Shown here one piece after another: positions 60,703 to 64,000 of a stretch of DNA of 64,000 bases. The stretch covers positions 32,489 through 96,488 of the forward strand of contig NC_008539.1 of the NCBI RefSeq assembly GCF_000196235.1, given 5' to 3'. The notes beneath the pieces were generated by a model that worked only from the letters and a program-made list of their open reading frames with translations, did no database searches and was not told the DNA's origin. Origin of the DNA: Arthrobacter sp. FB24 (GTDB lineage: Bacteria; Actinomycetota; Actinomycetes; Actinomycetales; Micrococcaceae). Numbering within the stretch: the stretch's first letter is position 1; every line of letters starts with the position of its first letter. The translations under genes were made by a program, and so were the position numbers.

Positions 60703-61063
60703 CAGCGCGTTCAACCCCGTCCCCGGGGAACCCTCCCTGGCCCACCCCGTCACCCCGGGCCCGGAACTGCTCGAAACAGCCGCCGGGACACTGCGGATGC
60801 TCGCCGAACCCACCCGCCTGCACCTGCTCTGGCAGCTCTCCACCGGCCCGAAAACCGTCACCGAACTCGCCGACGCGTCCGGGGCGCCCCGGACCGTGGT
60901 CAGCCAGCACCTGGCAAAACTGCGGCTCAGCGGCCTCGTGGACACCCGCAAGGACGGCCGGCACGTCATCTATTCCCTCCACGACGGGCACCTGGTCCGG
61001 CTCATCCGCGAAACCATCAACCACGCCGACCACCTGATCACCGGCGAACCGGCCCACGACTGA
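60686..61063 (+). CDS. ArsR-family regulator
   Basis: A 125-residue winged-helix repressor, starting at a TTG that overlaps the end of the MFS gene (gaggag site upstream). The recognition segment is APRTVVSQHLAKLRLSGLVD and the last helix has DGHLVRLIRETINHADHLI, with D/H residues suited to Zn, Co or Ni binding in an alpha-5 site. It probably binds the palindrome at 59396-59425. Confidence 0.83.
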   Translation: MSSRPSSAFNPVPGEPSLAHPVTPGPELLETAAGTLRMLAEPTRLHLLWQLSTGPKTVTELADASGAPRTVVSQHLAKLRLSGLVDTRKDGRHVIYSLHDGHLVRLIRETINHADHLITGEPAHD

Positions 61064-61113
61064 CCCCTCCCCATGCCGGCCAACCCCACCCCAGGTAACC
61101 CAGGAGCACGCCC

Positions 61114-61843
61114 ATGAGCGCCAACGCGCCCCTGCGGTTTCTGCGCACCTGCGTGATCACCGCGTCGGTCCTCGGCCTCGCGGCGGGAGCCCACGCCGCC
61201 GCCGGCGGCCACCTGCCGCCGGCGGCAGTGATGACCCTGCTGACCGTCCTGGTCATGGCCCCGGTCATGGCCCTGTCCCGCTACCGGCTGTCCCTGCCCG
61301 CCATCGGCGGAATCCTCGCCGCGGGCCAGGGCCTCCTGCACCTGGCCTTCACCGGCCTTTCCGGCCCCGACGGACACTGCGCCCCTGCCGGTATCGCCGC
61401 ACACACCCACCACCAGACGTTCGCCATCCCGGATTGTGCCCTCACCGGCGTCACCGCCGCGGCGGCCGCCGGAGACGACATGGCTGCCGGCGCCGGGGCG
61501 GCCATGACCGCGGCACACGCCCTCGCCACGGCGGTAACGGCGCTGATCCTGGCCCGCGGCGAGGCGGCCCTCTGGCAGCTGCGCGCCTGGCTCCGGCTCC
61601 TGGCCGGCATCCTGCACCCGGTCCCCATGCCGCCCACCCCGCGGATCCCTGCGCTGCGGACCGAAACCGCCCCGATACGCGCTGCCAGTACATCGCAGGC
61701 CCAGCCACGCGGCCCGCCGTTCCTGACGGTCCGGCCCCTCCAGACGTTCGGAATCCTGCGGCTGCCGGACCCCAACCGCCTTCACCCCATACCTTTTGCC
61801 TGCCGCCTCCCTGCGGTCCAGGCTGTCCCGAAAGGACACCCCC
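61114..61843 (+). CDS. Putative membrane protein upstream of copC-like gene, end uncertain
   Basis: The first 170 residues (MSANAPLRFLRTCVITASVL...) contain several hydrophobic helices and His-rich loops (GIAAHTHHQTF), resembling small membrane proteins that accompany CopC-like genes. The reading frame has no stop before 62529, far inside the following gene, so either a stop was lost by a frameshift near 61700-61840 or the product is abnormally long. I give the end as the start of the next gene. ATG at 61114 with a caggagcacgcc ribosome site. Confidence 0.5.
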
Positions 61844-62455
61844 GTGATTTCTTCCTTCCGCCGCGCCCGCATCGCCGGTGCGCTCACCACGGCCCTGGCG
61901 TTCACCGCGTTCCTGGGCGCAGGCCCGGCCCAGGCCCACGATTCCGTGGCCTCCACCAGCCCAGCCGAGGGGCAGACGCTCACCACCAACCCCGGCAAAG
62001 TGACCATCACCCTGACCAAACCCCCGACCACCGGAATCGCCGGGGCCAACATCATCAAGGTCACCGCCCCCGACGGCCACATCGTCAGCACCGGGGACAT
62101 CACCGTGGAAGGGGCCACCCTAAGCACCGCCGCCGACATCGACCACCCCGGCAAACACACCGTGGACTGGCGCGCAGTCTCCGCCGACGGACACCCCATC
62201 GAAGGAACCCTCAGCTTCACCTACGCCCCCGACGAAACCGGAACGACGGCCCCATCAGCCGCCGCCACCCCGGCAACAGGAACCCCGGAACCGGCTGGCC
62301 CCGGCGCAGCGGCGCAGGCCGCCGCACCCGCAGCCCAGACAGCCACAGCGGACATGACCGGATGGCTGATCGCGGCCGGCATCGTCATCATCTGCCTCGC
62401 CGGCGCACTGGTGTACGTCGCCACCACGAGGAAGAAGCCGGACACCGGAAAATAG
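61844..62455 (+). CDS. copC: CopC-like copper-resistance domain protein
   Basis: A 203-residue exported protein. Signal peptide cleavage at AQA before HDSVASTSPAEGQTL leaves an N-terminal histidine, the classic Cu-binding position of CopC. The CopC/YobA domain follows (VTITLTKPPTTGIAGA, HTVDWRAVSADGHPIEGTLS), then an Ala/Pro linker and a C-terminal helix (WLIAAGIVIICLAGALVYV). No copD is visible here. GTG start at 61844. Confidence 0.83.
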   Translation: MISSFRRARIAGALTTALAFTAFLGAGPAQAHDSVASTSPAEGQTLTTNPGKVTITLTKPPTTGIAGANIIKVTAPDGHIVSTGDITVEGATLSTAADIDHPGKHTVDWRAVSADGHPIEGTLSFTYAPDETGTTAPSAAATPATGTPEPAGPGAAAQAAAPAAQTATADMTGWLIAAGIVIICLAGALVYVATTRKKPDTGK

Positions 62456-62461
62456 CCCGAC

Positions 62462-62499
62462 GGCCCGGCGCGGTGCCCCAAGCGGTGCCGCGCCCGGCC
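62462..62499 (+). terminator. GC-rich hairpin after copC
   Basis: GGCCCGGCGCGG (62462-62473) pairs with CCGCGCCCGGCC (62488-62499) with one mismatch; no U-tract. Confidence 0.4.
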
Positions 62500-62512
62500 C
62501 GGCACTGCGTGA

Positions 62513-62560
62513 GTGCAGACGACTTCTGACACTCGGTGCAAACGACTTCTGAAATCGACA
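62513..62560 (-). repeat. Double 25-bp repeat, possible mobile-element end (copy c)
   Basis: Read on the minus strand: TGTCGA + TTTCAGAAGTCGTTTGCAC (62560-62536) followed by TGTCAGAAGTCGTCTGCAC (62531-62513). This matches the two-unit structure at 32475-32522 in inverted orientation. It sits 100-150 bases upstream of the resolvase start, where a res site would also be expected. Confidence 0.6.
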
Positions 62561-62660
62561 GGTTCCTCGGAATGCCGGGAAACATCAATGTCCCGCATGT
62601 AGTCCCAAAAGTCTTGCAACAAATCCCTGTTACGGAGACAACTTTCGGTACGGTTCTGAC

Positions 62661-63244
62661 ATGGATATCGGGTACGCAAGGGTCTCAACGACGAAACAGG
62701 ACCTCGCCCGCCAAATGGACGCCGTGGCGGCTGCGGGCATCAAGGCCGAGCACATCTACGTGGACAAGAAGTCCGGGGCTAACACGAACCGGCCAGGGCT
62801 GCAGGAAGGGATGCGCCATGCAAGGGCCGGGGATGTGATCGTGGTCCACACACTGGATGGCTTTGGCCGGACAGTGAGGGACACCCTGAACCTCGTCCAT
62901 GAGCTCAAAGAAGGGACATCGGGATCCGGACGCTAGCCGATCCCATCGCCATCGACACCACAGCACCAGACAGTTCACTGGCTCAGCTGGCGTTCGTGAT
63001 GCTGGCTCTGTTCGCCGAGATGGAACGGACCTACTCCGCCGAACGGGTAGCCCATGCCAGAGCCGTGGCCACCGCCAACGGCCGGCGGACCGGACGGCCG
63101 TCCGTCGTAGACCCGGACAAGCTCGAACACCCCGCCATGCTCCGCGATAAAGGAGTACCCATGCGGGAAATCACCGCCAAAACAGGACTGGCACGAACAA
63201 CCCTGTACCGGCACCTTCCGCCCCGCTCCCCCGCCACAAACTGA
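62661..63244 (+). pseudogene. Serine resolvase with single frameshift
   Basis: The N-terminal part MDIGYARVSTTKQDL... to HELKEGTS reads as a resolvase. After a missing A near 62905-62912 (expected HELKERDIGIRTLADP), the frame shifts and continues as LADPIAIDTTAPDSSLAQLA, then VMLALFAEMERTYSAERVAH and the C-terminal HTH VPMREITAKTGLARTTLYRH. Without the lesion it would be a normal 195-residue enzyme close to the one at 39550-40161. It faces right, outward from the chromate block. Confidence 0.82.
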
Positions 63245-63314
63245 GGCGCCCAGGCAGGGGGTACCAACCAAAAACGGGCATACCCACCGCTACGTGACCT
63301 TCTTACCCACGAAC

Positions 63315-63854
63315 CTAACCGAGGGCCGGGTGATTGCTGATAAAAGGCTTCACCGTGTAGTGCAGCAATCCCCTAATTTTATTCTTTTGCCCCGGCGTGA
63401 TGTCGCTGCGCTTGTTGAACATGTCCAGAAGAAACTGGTAGTCGTTTGCGCCGTCATTGCGGTTGAACTGGGTGGCCGGGAACGCGTCCTCTTCGTACAA
63501 CCATCGCAAGATTTCGCGGGAAAAGTCTGCGTTGAGGGAAACTTGCTCTCTTGCAAGAATCTTCTTTCGAAGATCGAACAGACCCCGGAATACGGTGATC
63601 TGAAGGTTCAGTTGGCTGCTCTGGAAGTGCTCTACGCACTTGCTGCCAATGTATTCCAGCGGCAGTCCGCTGTTCAGGTTTTGGATGGTGTACATATACC
63701 GAAGATGCTGCTGGCCGCAGACGCATTCGCCCTCTTGGAGGGGATCTTCCTCCACCGCTGTTACGGTCCACTCGTGCACAGCACGAAAGAACTCATCAGC
63801 TACTGAGTTGTCCTCGATAACCTTCTTCAGCGTTTCAAAACTGTTCACCGCCAC
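63315..63854 (-). CDS. Hypothetical protein with C-x-CG...C cysteine pattern
   Basis: A 179-residue soluble protein. CVCGQQHLRYMYTIQN followed by LEYIGSKCVEHF forms a C-x-C...C-x-x-H pattern typical of a small zinc-binding module seen in phage and plasmid proteins. The rest is helical and charged. No family name can be given with confidence. The composition is lower in GC than the resistance genes, so it belongs to the plasmid backbone or a different insertion. Confidence 0.6.
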   Translation of the reverse strand: MAVNSFETLKKVIEDNSVADEFFRAVHEWTVTAVEEDPLQEGECVCGQQHLRYMYTIQNLNSGLPLEYIGSKCVEHFQSSQLNLQITVFRGLFDLRKKILAREQVSLNADFSREILRWLYEEDAFPATQFNRNDGANDYQFLLDMFNKRSDITPGQKNKIRGLLHYTVKPFISNHPALG

Positions 63855-64000
63855 GGCATTCCCCTAATCTACGGGCAAAACTCTACAGCGCTTCCTGAGG
63901 GCTTCTGCACAGCTCACCGTCAGCTACTCCCACCGCAGCCCGGGCCCGCTATTTAGTGTCCGTAATAAAGGCGGGACTAGAGGCTATAGAGCCATGTCCC

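Overview
The window looks like about 64 kb of a conjugative plasmid (or integrative conjugative element) from a high-GC actinobacterium, most probably Arthrobacter or a close Micrococcaceae relative. The reasons are: high-GC codon use with GTG/TTG starts; an SCO6880-type transfer protein, a VirB4-like ATPase, a coupling protein, a relaxase and MobC; and a chromate locus with chrB split into N- and C-terminal genes next to a DUF1259 lipoprotein and a malate:quinone oxidoreductase, as in Arthrobacter chromate determinants. No replication or parA gene is visible, and no rRNA, tRNA or CRISPR array was seen.

Layout. 0-11.8 kb: a metal-resistance island. lgt, ccsB and resB lie on the minus strand; a resA-like lipoprotein, a frameshifted CYP152-type P450, and an ArsR regulator-P1B ATPase-lspA-ccdA-cadD-AMP-ligase operon lie on the plus strand. 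11.8-12.2 kb: remnants of serine recombinases and a 5'-truncated membrane transfer gene. 12.2-22.1 kb: the transfer operon, interrupted by a three-gene tyrosine-recombinase element at 16.4-19.7 kb. 22.2-25.3 kb: a lower-GC cargo cassette (Ser/Thr kinase, a TIM-barrel-like protein with a CxCxxC...H zinc site like that of tRNA-guanine transglycosylases, and a convergent PD-(D/E)XK-like protein with an HTH). This is the best candidate for an undescribed system. 25.3-28.8 kb: mobilisation genes and a probable oriT. 28.8-32.3 kb: small plasmid genes, SSB and NrdH. 32.5-35.3 kb: a CmtR-regulated transporter and redox operon, plus YnfA. 35.6-39.3 kb: a DUF488 pair, a lipoprotein and an Xre/RES toxin-antitoxin module.

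39.4-63.3 kb: a large metal block between two outward-facing serine resolvases. It contains chromate genes (DUF1259 lipoprotein, chrA, chrB-N, chrB-C, a YncE-like beta-propeller lipoprotein, small membrane proteins), a malate:quinone oxidoreductase-kinase-like-heterodimeric ABC exporter operon, hisD with a HesB-like gene, an ArsR-CDF pair with a His-rich transporter, an MFS-ArsR pair, and a copC-like gene. A palindrome GTAACC-N2-GGTTAC occurs before four of the chromate-block transcription units and probably defines one regulon. Parts of the chromate locus are duplicated and decayed: extra broken chrB copies, and truncated chrA and yncE joined end to end. Several genes (P450, PepSY-like, chrB copy, right-hand resolvase) carry one- or two-base frameshifts that are either real decay or sequencing errors.
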